Positions 26,354 to 34,832 of a stretch of DNA of 64,000 nucleotides are shown piece after piece. The stretch spans positions 5,613,001-5,677,000 of the forward strand of contig NZ_LT827010.1 of NCBI RefSeq assembly GCF_900119315.1. Reading direction: 5' to 3'. Numbering within the stretch: position 1 is the first letter of the stretch; each line of letters begins with the position of its first letter. The stretch comes from Actinoplanes sp. SE50/110 (GTDB taxonomy: Bacteria > Actinomycetota > Actinomycetes > Mycobacteriales > Micromonosporaceae). The position numbers and the translations under genes are program-made. The notes beneath the pieces are model-generated. The model did no database searches. It had not been told where the DNA came from and was given only the letters and a program-made list of their open reading frames with translations.

Positions 26354-27958
26354 GTGACCCACGAGGTGTTCAACCAGCCACCGCCGCTCACCGGATTCGA
26401 CGTCGCCGCCGACGCCGCGCTGACCGCGGCCCTGGCCCGGGAGGGAGCCGGCTGGCACACCGACGACCTGCACAAACTCGGTTCACTGGCGGGCAGTGAG
26501 CAGGTTCAGCGGTGGGCCGAGGAGGCGAACCGGCACGAGCCGCGGCTGCTCACCCACGACCGGTACGGGCACCGCATTGACGAGGTCGACTTCCACCCGT
26601 CCTGGCACCGTCTGATGGAGGTCGCGGTCGGCGCGGGACTGGCCGGCGCCGCGTGGGCCGATCCGCGACCCGGCGCGCACGTGGCCCGGGCGGCGAGCTT
26701 CTTCGTCTGGTCGCAGCCGGAGGCCGGGCACGGCTGCCCGATCTCGATGACCTACGCGGTGGTCCCGGCCCTGCGCAACAACCCTGACCTGGCAGCGCTC
26801 TACGAACCATCGCTGACCAGCCGGTCGTACGACCCGGGCCTGCGCACCCCGGCCGCCAAGAGCGGTCTGCTCGCCGGGATGGGCATGACCGAGAAGCAGG
26901 GTGGCTCGGACGTGCGGGCCAACACGACCACAGCGACCGCCACGGGCGCCGGCACCTGGCGGCTGACCGGCCACAAGTGGTTCACCAGCGCGCCGATGTG
27001 CGACCTGTTCCTGGTCCTCGCGCAGGCGCCGGGCGGGCTGTCCTGCTTCCTCGTCCCGCGGATCCTGCCGGACGGCACCCGCAACACGTTCCGGATCCAG
27101 CGGCTCAAGGACAAGCTGGGCAACCGCAGCAACGCCTCCAGCGAGCCGGAGTTCGACGGCACCGTCGCCTGGCTGGTCGGCGGCGAGGGCCAGGGCGTCC
27201 GGACCATCATCGAGATGGTGTCGATGACCCGGCTGGACTGCGTGATCGGCTCGGCCTCCGGGATGCGCGCCGCCCTCGTGCAGGCGATCCACCACGCCGA
27301 GCACCGGTCGGCGTTCGGCGGGCCCCTCGTCGACAAGCCGGCGATGCGCGCCGTCCTGGCCGACCTGGCGATCGAATCCGAGGCGGCCACGCTGCTGGCG
27401 ATGCGGCTGGCCGGGGCGGTCGACCGGCGGGAGGACGCGTTCCGGCGGCTGGCCATCCCGGTCGGCAAGTTCTGGGTCTGCAAGCGGCAGCCGGCCGTGG
27501 TCGGCGAGGCCCTGGAGTGCCTGGGCGGCAACGGCTACGTCGAGGATTCCGGGCTGCCCCGGCTCTACCGCGACGCCCCGCTCAACTCGATCTGGGAGGG
27601 GTCGGGCAACGTGCAGGCTCTCGACGTGCTGCGCGCCCTGCAGCGCTCACCGGACAGCCTGGAAGCCTTCTTCGCCGAGGTGGACGCCGCCCGCAGCGCC
27701 GACCACCGCCTCGACAGCGCCGTCCGTGACCTGCGCAGAGAGCTGACCGACCGGACCGATGTCGAGGTCCGGGCGCGGCGGCTGGTCGAACGCATGGCAC
27801 TGACCCTGCAAGGCTCGTTGCTGGTCCGGCACGCGCCGTCCGCGGTCGCCGACGCGTTCTGCGCCAGCCGGCTCGCCGGCGACTGGGGCCACACGTTCGG
27901 CACACTGCCGACCGGCGCCGACACCGCGGCGATCGTCGAGCGGGCCGCTCCGCACTGA
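26354..27958 (+). CDS. AidB-like acyl-CoA dehydrogenase
   Basis: FAD-dependent acyl-CoA dehydrogenase-fold protein of 534 residues, in the AidB/isovaleryl-CoA-dehydrogenase-like subgroup. Features: N-terminal adaptive-response domain (VFNQPPPLTGFDVAADAALT), GMGMTEKQGGSDVRANTT and LTGHKWFTSAPMCDLFLVLA (flavin/substrate contacts), LGGNGYVEDSGLPRLYRDAP and NSIWEGSGNVQALDVLRAL (base and FAD region). E. coli AidB binds DNA and is linked to alkylation response; in actinobacteria relatives may be ordinary dehydrogenases, so the role is open. TAGGGT ends 6 nt before the GTG start, pointing to a leaderless transcript. Confidence 0.93.
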   Translation: MTHEVFNQPPPLTGFDVAADAALTAALAREGAGWHTDDLHKLGSLAGSEQVQRWAEEANRHEPRLLTHDRYGHRIDEVDFHPSWHRLMEVAVGAGLAGAAWADPRPGAHVARAASFFVWSQPEAGHGCPISMTYAVVPALRNNPDLAALYEPSLTSRSYDPGLRTPAAKSGLLAGMGMTEKQGGSDVRANTTTATATGAGTWRLTGHKWFTSAPMCDLFLVLAQAPGGLSCFLVPRILPDGTRNTFRIQRLKDKLGNRSNASSEPEFDGTVAWLVGGEGQGVRTIIEMVSMTRLDCVIGSASGMRAALVQAIHHAEHRSAFGGPLVDKPAMRAVLADLAIESEAATLLAMRLAGAVDRREDAFRRLAIPVGKFWVCKRQPAVVGEALECLGGNGYVEDSGLPRLYRDAPLNSIWEGSGNVQALDVLRALQRSPDSLEAFFAEVDAARSADHRLDSAVRDLRRELTDRTDVEVRARRLVERMALTLQGSLLVRHAPSAVADAFCASRLAGDWGHTFGTLPTGADTAAIVERAAPH

Positions 27959-27973
27959 CAACCGGGCCGGTTC

Positions 27974-27998
27974 GCCGCCGGCAGGCCGTGCCGGCGGC
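27974..27998. terminator. Bidirectional terminator
   Basis: GCCGCCGGCA-GGCCG-TGCCGGCGGC, a perfect 10-bp stem extended by further G/C pairs outside, between the convergent acyl-CoA dehydrogenase and AAA+ genes. Confidence 0.6.
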
Positions 27999-28065
27999 CG
28001 GCCCGCCCGGTGTGGCCCGAACGGGGGCCACGCGTCACCACCGCGGGCGTCCGGCGGCCACGCCG

Positions 28066-29514
28066 TCAGACGCTGCCCCGCAGGTTGCGCACCTCGGTGA
28101 GCAGCTCCTGCTGGGTGATCGGGTCGGCGGCACCGGTCCGGGCGTCCTGCATGGCCTTGTTCATCTGCACCCGGCGCAGCACCTCCTTGATGTCGGCGCC
28201 GGTCATCCCGGTGCTGGCGACGCCGAGCGCGGCCACGTCCAGGTCCTCGGCGAACATCCGGAACGCGCCCCGCTGGTGCGCCGCCACCAGCCCGTCGACC
28301 ATCTTGCGGAAGATCTCCGCGCGGCTCACCTCGTCGGGCTTCGGCACGCTGATCTTGATGTCGAAGCGTCCGGAACGGATCAGTGACTCGTCGACCCGGG
28401 CCGGGAAGTTCGTGGTGGCCACCACGATCACGTTCGGGTTCGCCTCGAACAGGTCGTTCATCTCCTGCTTGAAGATCCCGGCGACCGCGTTCAGCGCCTG
28501 ACTGGCCGCGTCCCCGCCGGCACCGGCATAGCTGACGATCGAATCGAACTCGTCGAAGAGCATCAGCGTCGGCACCCGGTACCGCCGGGCGTCCCGGAAG
28601 ATCTGCTTGATGTTGCGCTCCGAACCGCCCAGCCACTTGTCCAGGATCTCCGGGGTGCGGATCTCCCGGAAGTCGGCGCCGATCTCGTTGGCCAGCGCCC
28701 GCGACAGCATGGTCTTGCCGGTGCCGGGCGGCCCGTACATCAACAGGCCCTGCGGCCGGCGGGCGCCCCAGCGGGCCATCGCGTCCGGATGCCGGAACGA
28801 CACCGCGATCTGCCGCAGCTGAGCCACCACGTCGGCCAAACCGCCGACCATGTCCAGGGTCACCTCCTGGGTGGTGACCGGCACCGGCGGCGGGGTCGCC
28901 TCCCGGCTGAACACGAACCGCCGCCCGCGCAGCGCGTCCGGGTCGGCCAGCTCGGCCACCGCCTGCAGGGTCAGCGTGACGAACGCCCGCAGGTGGGTCG
29001 CGGTCACCTCGTCGCGCGGCACCTCGGCGCGCAGCCGCACCACATCGCCGGCGGCCTCGTGGGTCACCTCGGCCTGCAGGCCGACCCCGGCGTCCGCGAG
29101 CACACCGGGCTGCCGGTTCGCCGCCGGGTTGTCGACGCGGTCGAAACCCAGTTTGCGGTACGCCGCGGCCGCCGCCGTCCCCACCCCGTCCACGATCCTG
29201 GTGGCCACCGGATCCCCCTCGGCGATCCGCTTCGAGAGCAGCACCCCGATCGGGTCCCGGCCGAGCACCAGTCCGCGCATCCGCTCGGTGGTCATCGGCT
29301 CGGCGCCGACGTGCAGCCGCGCGATGAACACGTGCACCGGGCCCGCCGCGGTGTCCCGGCTCGACACGGTCACCTCGGCCCGCTGCACCGGGGCCGGCCA
29401 CCCCGCCGCATGGTGCACCAGGTCGACCGGGTTCACCCGGGCGGCGGCCAGGATCGTGGACGCGTCGAGCAACTCGACGGTGGCGCCCGCGTACTCGAAG
29501 ATCTCGCCCTGCAT
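28066..29514 (-). CDS. AAA+ ATPase with an unassigned N-terminal domain
   Basis: Cytoplasmic protein of 482 residues. The C-terminal half is a single classical AAA module: Walker A GPPGTGKT (261-268), Walker B LMLFDEFD (317-324), second region of homology NVIVVATTNFPARVDESLIR (361-380) with Arg380/Arg383 as arginine fingers, and a lid with TGADIKEVLRRVQ. The module resembles Cdc48/FtsH-type unfoldases, but no protease or transmembrane segment follows. The N-terminal ~215 residues (VHVFIARLHVG, LGRDPIGVLLSKRIAEGDPV) match nothing I can name; they would be the substrate-recruiting part. There is no PAN/Mpa coiled coil and no C-terminal proteasome-docking HbYX, so a proteasome partner is unlikely. 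Confidence 0.85.
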   Translation of the reverse strand: MQGEIFEYAGATVELLDASTILAAARVNPVDLVHHAAGWPAPVQRAEVTVSSRDTAAGPVHVFIARLHVGAEPMTTERMRGLVLGRDPIGVLLSKRIAEGDPVATRIVDGVGTAAAAAYRKLGFDRVDNPAANRQPGVLADAGVGLQAEVTHEAAGDVVRLRAEVPRDEVTATHLRAFVTLTLQAVAELADPDALRGRRFVFSREATPPPVPVTTQEVTLDMVGGLADVVAQLRQIAVSFRHPDAMARWGARRPQGLLMYGPPGTGKTMLSRALANEIGADFREIRTPEILDKWLGGSERNIKQIFRDARRYRVPTLMLFDEFDSIVSYAGAGGDAASQALNAVAGIFKQEMNDLFEANPNVIVVATTNFPARVDESLIRSGRFDIKISVPKPDEVSRAEIFRKMVDGLVAAHQRGAFRMFAEDLDVAALGVASTGMTGADIKEVLRRVQMNKAMQDARTGAADPITQQELLTEVRNLRGSV

Positions 29515-29645
29515 GGAGTTCCTCCGCTTTTCGGCTTTCTCCAGAGTGACACGCGGACGCTTCCACCCGCCTGTTCATCTCGGTTAATCTGCAGGCGCTG
29601 ATCACCATCGATACCGGTGTTGCTGTCGACTGTGGAGGAAGCACG

Positions 29646-31166
29646 TTGTTGCGTAAACGCACCCTTGCCGTTCCGTTCGCCGCCGCCCTGACCCTGGCCC
29701 TGCTCCCGCAGCCGGCCCGGGCGGTCGACGAGGTCAACACGAAGAAGCTGCGGGACGCGGTCACCGTCGCCGGGATCCTCGGCCACGAACGTGTCCTGCA
29801 GCGGATCGCCACCCAGAACGGCGGGACCCGCGCCTCGGGCACCCCCGGCTTCGCGGCCAGCGCCGCGTATGTCGGTGACGTGCTGAGGAAGGCCGGCTAC
29901 CAGGTCACCGAGCAGAAGTTCACCTTCCCGTTCTTCCGCGACCTGAGCCCGGCGCAGCTCACCCCGGTCACCCCGGCCGGCCCGGCCTACCCGACGAACA
30001 CCCTCACCTATTCGATCAGCGGCGACGTCACCGGCCAGGTGGTTCCCGCCCTCAACAACGTGCTGCCGCCCACCCCCGCGCCGAGCTCCACAGCCGGCTG
30101 CGCCCCCGGCGACTTCACCCGCGCCTCGGCCACCGCCCCGCAGATCGCCCTGATCCAGCGTGGCGGCTGCAACTTCGCGGTCAAGGCGGCGAACGCGGCC
30201 GCCGCCGGCTACGACGCGGCGATCATCTTCAACGAGGGCCAGCCCGGCCGCACCGACCTGTTCCAGGGCACCCTGGGCGACCCGTCGGCGATCCCGGTCG
30301 TCGCGCTGAGCTTCGCCGACGGCAGCGCCCTGGCCGCCGCGCCGGGCATCGTGCGGGTCCAGACCAACACGGAGATCAACCTCGCCGCCAGCACCAGCAA
30401 CATCATCGCCGACTATCCCGGCGGTGACCCGAACCGGGTTCTGGTGGTCGGCTCGCACCTGGACTCGGTGGTCCCCGGCCCCGGCATCAACGACGACGGC
30501 AGCGGCACCGCCCAGGATCTGGAGATCGCCGTCCAACTCGCCAAGCTGAAGACGAAAACCCACCAGAAGGTCCGTTTCGCCTTCTGGGGTGCCGAGGAGG
30601 CCGGCCTGCTCGGCTCCACCTACTACGTGTCGCACCTGTCCGACACGGACCTGAGCCACATCTTCGCCAACCTGAACTTCGACATGGTCGCCTCCCCGAA
30701 CTACGTCCGCTTCGTCTACGACGGCGACGGCTCCGCCACCGGCACCGCGGGCCCGTACGGTTCCGACCAGATCGAGAACCTGTTCACCACCTACTTCACC
30801 GCCCAGGGCCTGCCCACCGCCCCGACCGCGTTCGACGGCCGCAGCGACTACGGCCCGTTCATCGCCGCCGGCATCCCCGCCGGCGGCCTGTTCAGCGGCG
30901 CCGAGGGCGTGAAGACCGCCGAGGAGGCCACCGTCTACGGCGGCACCGCCGGCAAGCCCTATGACGCCTGCTACCACCAGGCTTGCGACAACATCAACAA
31001 CCTGAACCCGAAGGCTCTCAACGAGTTCGCCGACGCCGCCACCCACGCCGTCCTCACCCTGGCCAAGACCAAAACCGGCTTCTACCCGGACGGCAGCCTC
31101 CGCGCCGCCCGCCGCACCGCCACCCCCGCCAACTCCCTCTACCGCGGCGACGACCTGGTCCGCTAA
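29646..31166 (+). CDS. Secreted M28-family aminopeptidase with PA domain
   Basis: Exported zinc peptidase of 506 residues. The signal peptide is RKRTLAVPFAAALTLALLPQ followed by PARA. A protease-associated insert (~130-240; IALIQRGGCNFAVKAANAAA) precedes the M28 core. Co-catalytic zinc ligands: His/Asp in GSHLDSVVPGPGINDDGSG, Glu-Glu in WGAEEAGLLGS, Asp in NFDMVASPNY and His in CYHQACDN. The order and length match Streptomyces aminopeptidase S/Y-like enzymes that trim peptides outside the cell. The TTG start is preceded by GGAGGAAGC at ~8 nt; a second TTG follows immediately, so the exact start is uncertain by one codon. Confidence 0.92.
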   Translation: MLRKRTLAVPFAAALTLALLPQPARAVDEVNTKKLRDAVTVAGILGHERVLQRIATQNGGTRASGTPGFAASAAYVGDVLRKAGYQVTEQKFTFPFFRDLSPAQLTPVTPAGPAYPTNTLTYSISGDVTGQVVPALNNVLPPTPAPSSTAGCAPGDFTRASATAPQIALIQRGGCNFAVKAANAAAAGYDAAIIFNEGQPGRTDLFQGTLGDPSAIPVVALSFADGSALAAAPGIVRVQTNTEINLAASTSNIIADYPGGDPNRVLVVGSHLDSVVPGPGINDDGSGTAQDLEIAVQLAKLKTKTHQKVRFAFWGAEEAGLLGSTYYVSHLSDTDLSHIFANLNFDMVASPNYVRFVYDGDGSATGTAGPYGSDQIENLFTTYFTAQGLPTAPTAFDGRSDYGPFIAAGIPAGGLFSGAEGVKTAEEATVYGGTAGKPYDACYHQACDNINNLNPKALNEFADAATHAVLTLAKTKTGFYPDGSLRAARRTATPANSLYRGDDLVR

Positions 31167-31189
31167 CCCACCTCCACCCGACCCACTCA

Positions 31190-31340
31190 CCGCCGGCGGG
31201 CACAACTCTTGATCCACGGTTCCACCGTTCCCGCCGGCGGCCACAACACTTTGATCCGCCCCTCCGTTCCCGCCGCGGGCCGCAACAACCTGATCCGCGG
31301 ACCCACCGCTCCAGCCACCCGACTCACCGGCCGACGGCGG
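31190..31340. repeat. Imperfect direct repeats after the peptidase gene
   Basis: Three diverged units of ~50 bp with the core CCGCCGGCGGNCACAAC...TTGATCC followed by GTTCC or CCACC. There is no open frame of interest. The 655-bp stretch 31167-31821 holds these repeats, one terminator hairpin, one gene fragment and an 8-bp tandem repeat, but no intact gene. Confidence 0.5.
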
Positions 31341-31434
31341 GCACAACCGGCGATGGCGACCCGATCTACACGTGCAGCTCCGTTGACCGTGGCCCACTTG
31401 CCCAGCCCGCCGGCCGCCTGACGCGCTGATAGCC

Positions 31435-31464
31435 GAGCCCAGCCACCTGCAAGTGGCTGGGCTC
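31435..31464 (-). terminator. Terminator hairpin
   Basis: GAGCCCAGCCAC-CTGCAA-GTGGCTGGGCTC, perfect 12-bp stem. On the minus strand it follows directly the stop of the fragment ending at 31468, as if it once terminated that gene. Confidence 0.65.
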
Positions 31465-31467
31465 TCG

Positions 31468-31590
31468 CTATTGATCCCAGACCGGCTGCAGGAACGGAAC
31501 TGCGCCAGGACCGTCATAGTTCGACGCCCAGACCCGTTGCGGTCCCCAAACCAACGCTGGCGGGGCGACCAATAGGCCCGACGCGACGGG
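31468..31590 (-). pseudogene. Orphan 3' gene fragment
   Basis: Minus-strand frame ending at a TAG right next to a terminator. The last ~27 residues (GPQRVWASNYDGPGAVPFLQ then PVWDQ) look like a real protein C-terminus, but the frame upstream becomes low-complexity and merges into the 8-bp repeat. Codon third positions are less G/C-rich than in the neighbours. No family recognised. Confidence 0.3.
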
Positions 31591-31695
31591 CCGATGGAGC
31601 GGGTTCGGTGGGGCGAGTCGGTGATGCCGTGCCGGTGGCACGAGGCGACCGGCGGCACCAGCACGTCCGCCTCGGCGCCGCCGTCCCGCTCGGCC

Positions 31696-31727
31696 CGGGC
31701 GTCCGGGCGTCCGGGCGTCCGGGCGTC
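31696..31727. repeat. 8-bp tandem repeat, four copies
   Basis: CGGGCGTC repeated four times head to tail (31696-31727), 95 bp before the methyltransferase start. The unit is not a multiple of three and the array lies in non-coding DNA. Confidence 0.9.
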
Positions 31728-31821
31728 CGGGACGGAGACCACCACCCGGCCGGCCCGGGCCGGTAGGGCGGGGTGTGGAAAATCGGTCGCCGGTTGGGCC
31801 GGCGGGCGCGACGATTCCTGA

Positions 31822-32625
31822 ATGGACGAGGCGACGACGCACATCGTGACGTACTACGAGACGCGGTACGAGGAGGCGACCCGCCTGGAGCGACGCCCGC
31901 AAAGCCGGCTGGAACGCATCCGCACTCTCGAACTGCTCCGCGAGGTGCTGCCCGCCGCACCCGCCCGGATCCTCGACGTCGGCGGTGGCCCGGGGGCTTA
32001 TGCGCGCGAGCTCCTCGCCGACGGTCACCACGTCCGCCTCGTCGACCTGGTCCCGGCGCACGTCGACCAGGCCCGGGCCGGCCATCCCCCGATCGATGCG
32101 GTCGTCGGCGATGCTCGTTCGCTGCCTGAGCCCGACCGGTCGCAGGACGCCACCCTGCTCCTCGGCCCGCTCTACCACCTCCACGACCGCGCCGACCGGA
32201 TCCGTGCGATCCGTGAGGCCATCCGGGTGACCCGCCCCGGCGGCCCCATCGCGGTCGCGGCCATCAGTCGTTTCGCCGGTCCCCTCGATTTCACCGCCAC
32301 CGCCCGATTCGACGACCGGACCCTGGCCGAGGCCCGCCGCCTGCTCACCGACGGCGTCAACGACACATCGATCGGTTTCACCCACGCCTACTTCCACCGC
32401 ATCGCGGAGCTGACCGCCGAGTGCCAGGAGGCCGGCCTCACCGACGTGGTGGTCCACGGCGTCGAAGGCCCCGGCTGGCCCGCCGCCGAGGCCGCCCAGC
32501 ACGGCCCACACGCCGAGTCGGTCTTCCAGGGCGCCCTCCACCTGGCCCGCCTCTACAGCACCGAACCCGAACTGGTCGCCGTCAGCAGCCACCTCCTCGC
32601 CCTGGGCTCCTGCCCCCACCAGTGA
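31822..32625 (+). CDS. SAM-dependent methyltransferase
   Basis: Class I methyltransferase of 267 residues with motif I RILDVGGGPGAYARELLADG (~49-68), motif II acidic residue in VRLVDLVPAHV and the block LLLGPLYHLHDRADRIRAIR, as in small-molecule methyltransferases near the UbiE/Methyltransf_11 group. Substrate unknown. The ATG lacks a good ribosome site. It sits isolated between two repeat-rich gaps, suggesting a locally rearranged region, though its own codon use is typical. Confidence 0.85.
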   Translation: MDEATTHIVTYYETRYEEATRLERRPQSRLERIRTLELLREVLPAAPARILDVGGGPGAYARELLADGHHVRLVDLVPAHVDQARAGHPPIDAVVGDARSLPEPDRSQDATLLLGPLYHLHDRADRIRAIREAIRVTRPGGPIAVAAISRFAGPLDFTATARFDDRTLAEARRLLTDGVNDTSIGFTHAYFHRIAELTAECQEAGLTDVVVHGVEGPGWPAAEAAQHGPHAESVFQGALHLARLYSTEPELVAVSSHLLALGSCPHQ

Positions 32626-32686
32626 TCGCCGTGACCCCGTCCCGGCCGGCCTCCCCGCACCCGTGGTCGGCCGTTCCCCCACCCTG

Positions 32687-32813
32687 GCCGGCCTCCTTTC
32701 ACCGTGACCCGCCGTACCCCACCCCGGCCGGCCTCCTTTCACCGTGACGCGCCGTTCCCCCAACCCGGTCGGTCTCCCCGGACCACGGCCGGCCTCCCCG
32801 GACCACGGCCGGC
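32687..32813. repeat. Two nested tandem repeats
   Basis: A ~40-bp unit containing GGCCGGCCTCCTTTCACCGT occurs twice (from 32687 and 32727). Then a 20-bp unit CTCCCCGGACCACGGCCGGC occurs twice exactly (32774-32793, 32794-32813). 32626-32947 contains no gene. Confidence 0.75.
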
Positions 32814-32947
32814 GCCATCCATGCTTTTCACTGGTCGAACGATGCCAGGTCCACAGATACGGACTGTGCCCGTCGGTGATGGCTCCGCCAGGGGTGAATA
32901 CATCGATGAACGCGAGAGCGATCAGGTGGCATGCGATGATGTGAGCC

Positions 32948-33349
32948 GTGGCAACCGAGTCCCGGCATGTGGCTGAGCACATCGACCGTCCCGCCCGGGA
33001 CGTGTATGAATACGCCTCGGAACCGGCCAACCTCGCGCACTGGGCGCCCGGCCTGGGCGGCTCCGTGCGCCTGGAGGACGGACGCTGGCTGGTCGACGTG
33101 CCGGACGGCGGCGTCGCCGAGGTGGTATTCGTGCCCCGTAATGACCTCGGTGTGCTGGATCATGAAGTACACCTCCCCGATGGTGCGATCGTCTACGTTC
33201 CGCTCCGGGTGATCGCCGACGGCGACCACTCCGAGATCGTTTTCACGGTTCGCCGTGCCGTCGGGATGACCGACGACATGTATGACAGGGACATCGCGGC
33301 TGTGGCCGCTGACCTGGGCCGGCTCAAGCAGATCCTGGAGAGCCGCTGA
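32948..33349 (+). CDS. SRPBCC-fold protein (polyketide cyclase/dehydrase-like)
   Basis: Small START/SRPBCC-fold protein of 133 residues: HVAEHIDRPARDVYEYASEP (first strand and helix), HWAPGLGGSVRLEDGRW, and a long C-terminal helix DRDIAAVAADLGRLKQILES. The hydrophobic cavity typically binds lipids or small ligands; many such proteins have no known reaction. GTG start with GATGAT about 6-11 nt upstream, possibly leaderless. Stand-alone gene. Confidence 0.8.
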   Translation: MATESRHVAEHIDRPARDVYEYASEPANLAHWAPGLGGSVRLEDGRWLVDVPDGGVAEVVFVPRNDLGVLDHEVHLPDGAIVYVPLRVIADGDHSEIVFTVRRAVGMTDDMYDRDIAAVAADLGRLKQILESR

Positions 33350-33534
33350 CCGCGATGCGGTGACCCGGCCCGGCCATGCCGAGCGCTGCGTTTGCGTTCA
33401 TGCGCCCAGTGTTGCCGGCGCAGCCCGGCCGGAACACCAGGCAGACCCCCGAAACGAACACCGGGTTATCCCGCAAATAAGGTCGGGGGCTCGCCAGGTG
33501 TCGCACTGCACCTAGCGCTTCGTAGCCTCGCTGC

Positions 33535-34131
33535 ATGACCGCCGAACCAGCGATCCTCTCGATCAAGTCATCCACAGGTGGCGACACGAGGCCGTCCCCT
33601 GGCCTCCGCACGCCTCATCGCGAGACCCCGGAGCAGCGAAAATGTCGCTCCCCGGCTTCCTGCAGTACGCCTATCCTCCGCCCCGTTCGTCACCCACGAC
33701 CGGGAGAAGGCACTCGCCGGGTCGCTGTGATGCGTTCCGGGAAGTTTGAACAGCTTGCCGCCCCGCGGAGATCTATCTGCGCCGGGCGACCGCGTTCGTG
33801 GCCGATTTCGCGGGTCTCAGCAACCGGCTGCCCGGCACCGTCCAAGGCGACGTGATCGAGGTGTTGGGCGAGCGGCTGCCACTGGTCGCACCACACACAG
33901 GCGGGATCGCCACGGCGCTGGTGCGACCGGAGTCGATCAGTATCGTCCCTGATCCGGACGGATCGGGGCGGGTGCTGACGGCCAGCTTCCCGCGGCCGAT
34001 CGGCCGGGTCACGATCACCTCCCGGTGATCACCGGGAGGTGGCGCAGGAGGGCGGGACCGAGCTGGGCGAGCTGGCGCCGGGCATCGCGGTGCGACTCAC
34101 GCTGCGTCCGGTTCCGGTTGCTCTGGAGTGA
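33535..34131 (+). pseudogene. Broken ABC transporter ATPase (PotA/UgpC type)
   Basis: Pieces of one ATPase remain in order: a start (MTAEPAIL), the H-loop region FVTHDREKAL (~33690), VAVMRSGKFEQLAAPR, then after a frameshift EIYLRRATAFVADFAGLSNR and LPGTVQGDVIEVLGE with ALVRPESISIVPD (TOBE domain). After a second frameshift come EGGTELGELAPGIAVRLTLR and PVPVALE with TGA at 34131. Walker A, signature and Walker B are gone. The second frameshift coincides with a 10-bp insertion that creates a perfect 26-bp palindrome. No partner permease or binding protein is nearby. Confidence 0.75.
34016..34041. repeat. Perfect 26-bp palindrome inside the ABC pseudogene
   Basis: Arms CACCTCCCGGTGA and its exact complement with no spacer. 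Removing ten bases (TGATCACCGG) would restore both the ATPase reading frame and a shorter 16-bp palindrome, so this looks like a palindrome-templated insertion rather than a selected operator. Confidence 0.8.
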
Positions 34132-34145
34132 AATCTACATAGGGC

Positions 34146-34173
34146 TTGACCCGCGCGTATCCACGTCTACCGT
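34146..34173 (+). promoter_or_regulatory. Promoter of the 148-residue hypothetical gene
   Basis: -35 TTGACC (34146-34151) and -10 TACCGT (34168-34173), 16 bp apart. The -10 box ends 7 nt before the ATG, so the mRNA should be leaderless. Confidence 0.65.
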
Positions 34174-34180
34174 TCTGGGT

Positions 34181-34627
34181 ATGAGCGACGAGGAGTTCAT
34201 CCACACGGCCCTCGTCGTGGCGTTCACGGCGGACTCGGGCCACCCCCGGGGCCTGCAGCACGCCATTGACGAGATCTACCGCCTGCTGCACGAGGCCCCG
34301 GCGGGCCATCCCGATCTCGTCATCGGGTGGGGTGTTCTCTTCGATCTGCTCCAGGAGCAGGCTGAACAGTCCGGCGACCTCGGCGACTGGGATGCGCTCG
34401 TCGACGCGGGCGGCTGCATGGTCCTGGTCGCCGAGCCGGGCACCGAGCTGGCCGTTCGGGCCTGGCGACGGCAGTGGCAGGCGCTGCTGCTACGCCACCA
34501 GGCGACCCGGGATCCGGCCGACCTGCGGGATGCGAAGGTGGCCGCGACGGCCCTCGCCGCCGCGGCCGCCGCCGTGCCACCGTCCCCGCATCAGCCACGG
34601 CCGCGCCGACTCTGGCGCTGCGACTGA
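34181..34627 (+). CDS. Hypothetical helical (TPR-like) protein
   Basis: Protein of 148 residues, mostly amphipathic helices: GLQHAIDEIYRLLHEAPAGH, VLFDLLQEQAEQSGDLGDWD, WQALLLRHQATRDPADLRDA. The pattern resembles the N-terminal tetratricopeptide part of large actinobacterial CHAT/TPR proteins, and the C-terminus dissolves into Ala- and Pro/Arg-rich sequence (AAAAAAVPPSPHQPRPRRLW), so it may be a truncated remnant. The start is fixed by the promoter. It follows the ABC pseudogene directly in the decayed zone. No function assigned. Confidence 0.55.
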   Translation: MSDEEFIHTALVVAFTADSGHPRGLQHAIDEIYRLLHEAPAGHPDLVIGWGVLFDLLQEQAEQSGDLGDWDALVDAGGCMVLVAEPGTELAVRAWRRQWQALLLRHQATRDPADLRDAKVAATALAAAAAAVPPSPHQPRPRRLWRCD

Positions 34628-34790
34628 TCCGCGAGGGCCGCCGGTCGCAGGCGGTACCCCCGGCGACCCCGGTAGGCGCCGCGCTGACACAGCCCGCACA
34701 CCGGGCGACGGCATGACGCCGCGATTGAACGTGACCACCGAAGCGTGAGCTGGGCGAAGATGCGGCGGGGTGATTGATCCGGGGGCGCTG

Positions 34791-34819
34791 TTTACACGTA
34801 TTCCCGGGCACGTTACAGT
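34791..34819 (+). promoter_or_regulatory. Promoter of the cellulase gene
   Basis: -35 TTTACA (34791-34796) and -10 TACAGT (34814-34819) with a 17-bp spacer; the CebR-type box begins 13 nt downstream, so bound repressor would block the start site. Confidence 0.65.
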
Positions 34820-34832
34820 CGCCACCTCGATA

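Noticed and set aside
28066..29514. AAA+ protein as proteasomal ATPase Mpa/ARC
   Set aside because: It lacks the N-terminal coiled coil, the OB domains and the C-terminal docking motif, and no prcAB or pup gene is nearby.
27647..29842. 731-codon minus-strand frame overlapping the AAA+ gene
   Set aside because: Out of frame with the Walker motifs and rich in Arg/Gly/Ala; it crosses two real genes.
33798..34028. Independent small gene starting MADFAGLSNRLPG
   Set aside because: The sequence is the C-terminal part of a PotA/UgpC-type ATPase; its flanks carry the rest of that protein in other frames.
34016..34041. 26-bp palindrome as an operator
   Set aside because: It lies inside a pseudogene and removing ten bases restores the old frame, so mutation explains it better than selection.
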